Below are positions 24,477 to 25,149 of a stretch of DNA of 25,149 bases, in pieces (position 1 is the stretch's first letter; each line of letters opens with the position of its first letter). The position numbers and the translations under genes are program-made. The notes under the pieces are model-generated. The model was given only the letters and a program-made list of their open reading frames with translations. It ran no database searches and had not been told where the DNA came from. This DNA comes from Coriobacteriia bacterium (GTDB lineage: Bacteria > Actinomycetota > Coriobacteriia > Anaerosomatales > PALSA-660). Location: assembly GCA_030652345.1 (NCBI GenBank), contig JAUSAU010000074.1, forward strand, positions 1-25,149, written 5' to 3'.

Positions 24477-24561
24477 GGGGGTGTGCCCGAGTGGCTAAAG
24501 GGGACGGGCTGTAAACCCGTTGGCTACGCCTACCCAGGTTCGAATCCTGGCGCCCCCACCA
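24477..24561 (+). tRNA. tRNA-Tyr (anticodon GTA)
   Basis: This 85-base tRNA has the long variable arm expected for bacterial tRNA-Tyr. GGGGGTG pairs with CGCCCCC (one T-G pair), the anticodon stem ACGGG/CCCGT frames CTGTAAA with GTA at 24511-24513, and CCA is encoded at 24559-24561. Confidence 0.95.
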
Positions 24562-24564
24562 TAC

Positions 24565-24640
<76 letters not shown>

Positions 24641-24702
24641 CACAACGATACGTGTCGGCAAACGTACGAGTGAGCACTCTCGACACTGCCGGCACCGAGT
24701 AC

Positions 24703-24779
24703 GGCGGTGTAGCTCAGTTGGTTAGAGCACTCGGTTCATACCCGAGTTGTCGCTGGTTCGAGTCCAGCCACCGCTACCA
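24703..24779 (+). tRNA. tRNA-Met (anticodon CAT), probably elongator
   Basis: This is a 77-base cloverleaf. GGCGGTG pairs with CACCGCT (first pair G-T), the anticodon stem CTCGG/CCGAG holds TTCATAC with CAT at 24737-24739, and CCA is encoded at 24777-24779. The anticodon stem lacks the three G-C pairs of initiator tRNA, so it is called elongator Met. A lysidine-type tRNA-Ile(CAT) is not fully excluded. Confidence 0.88.
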
Positions 24780-24799
24780 CAGGTCATCCGCGCCCGAGC

Positions 24800-24855
24800 C
24801 CGACGGCCGGTCGTAGATACGCATAGAAGAACGAGTCCGAACGCCGGCCGTCGCC
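24800..24855 (+). repeat. Inverted repeat in the tuf leader
   Basis: GACGGCCGG (from about 24800) and CCGGCCGTC (ending near 24855) are perfect complements across a loop of roughly 35 bases, in the 138-base stretch between tRNA-Met and tuf. It could form a leader-RNA stem or delimit tRNA processing. Confidence 0.35.
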
Positions 24856-24917
24856 CGGCCGTGGGTGCGGAAGCCCCTCACGGGTCCGCGCCGCGTCTTT
24901 CCTGAAGGAGGAGACAC

Positions 24918-25149
24918 ATGGCGAAGAAGAAGTTCGAGCGCACGAAGCCGCATGTCAACGTCGGTACCATCGGTCACGTCGACCACGGTAAGACGACGCT
25001 GACGGCTGCCATCACCAAGCACCAGGCGTCGAAGGGCTTCGCCGACTTCACGCCGTTCGACCAGATCGACAAGGCTCCCGAAGAGCGCGAGCGCGGCATC
25101 ACCATCGCCATCGCTCATGTCGAGTACGAGACCGAGATCCGTCACTACG
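24918..25149 (+). CDS. tuf: Elongation factor Tu, N-terminal part (3' end outside window)
   Basis: The first 77 residues of EF-Tu are present. The P-loop is GHVDHGKTT, and the switch I/effector region contains the [11 protein letters not shown] stretch. EF-Tu is the GTPase that delivers aminoacyl-tRNA to the ribosome. The ATG follows AAGGAGGAG at ideal spacing. Placement directly behind a tRNA-Tyr/Thr/Met cluster, without rpsL-rpsG-fusA, shows this is the tRNA-linked (tufB-like) copy or location; whether a second tuf exists cannot be seen. The frame is open to the window end. Confidence 0.97.
   Translation, partial: MAKKKFERTKPHVNVGTIGHVDHGKTTLTAAITKHQASKGFADFTPFDQIDKAPEERERGITIAIAHVEYETEIRHY

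Noticed and set aside
24703..24779. Initiator tRNA-fMet
   Set aside because: The acceptor has no C-A mismatch at position 1-72, and the anticodon stem lacks the three consecutive G-C pairs typical of initiators.

Overview
This 25.1 kb window is GC-rich and gene-dense. It looks like a chromosomal segment of an anaerobic Actinomycetota, most likely class Coriobacteriia or a related environmental (OPB41/Anaerosomatales-like) lineage. That placement is inference. It rests on high GC, a multiheme cytochrome c, a Rex redox repressor, an actinobacterial-type LexA box, and a core gene order (clpC-radA-disA-yacL-ispD-ispF-cysE-cysS-rlmB-yacP-sigH) that resembles Firmicutes more than classical Actinobacteria. 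No insertion sequence, prophage, CRISPR array or plasmid feature was seen.

Left part (1-6.0 kb), mostly accessory genes: the 3' part of a large multiheme cytochrome c with a regular mix of CXXCH and unusual CX3CH motifs; tRNA-Pro(CGG) with a strong terminator; a DUF2085-type membrane protein; an 83-aa unknown protein; a 125-aa unknown protein whose ribosome-binding site lies inside a perfect 13-bp-arm dyad containing a canonical LexA/SOS box; a convergent lipoprotein; a YhaM-like OB/HD exoribonuclease; methylthioadenosine phosphorylase; and Rex with a likely Rex operator in its own promoter.

Middle part (6.0-20.5 kb), housekeeping: tatA, greA-lysS, clpC-radA, disA, the PIN/TRAM membrane protein YacL, the overlapping isoprenoid pair ispD-ispF, the cysteine genes cysE-cysS, rlmB, yacP and the stationary-phase-type sigma factor sigH. 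Together these cover protein export, transcription elongation, tRNA charging, proteolysis, DNA repair, c-di-AMP synthesis, isoprenoid precursors, cysteine supply and rRNA modification.

Right part (20.5-25.1 kb): tRNA-Thr(TGT), closed by a 23-bp perfect palindrome; a leftward pair encoding a membrane class III nucleotide cyclase and a DUF3307 membrane protein; a rightward pair encoding a stand-alone cyclic-nucleotide-binding domain and an unknown protein with a possible PD-(D/E)XK-like core; then a tRNA-Tyr/Thr/Met cluster behind good promoters, leading into tuf (EF-Tu), which is cut by the window end. This tRNA-tuf arrangement recalls the tRNA-tufB operons of other bacteria.

The observations most worth following are the SOS-box gene at 2.3 kb, the periodic CX3CH cytochrome, and the nucleotide-cyclase/cNMP-sensor/nuclease-like neighbourhood at 20.7-24.3 kb.
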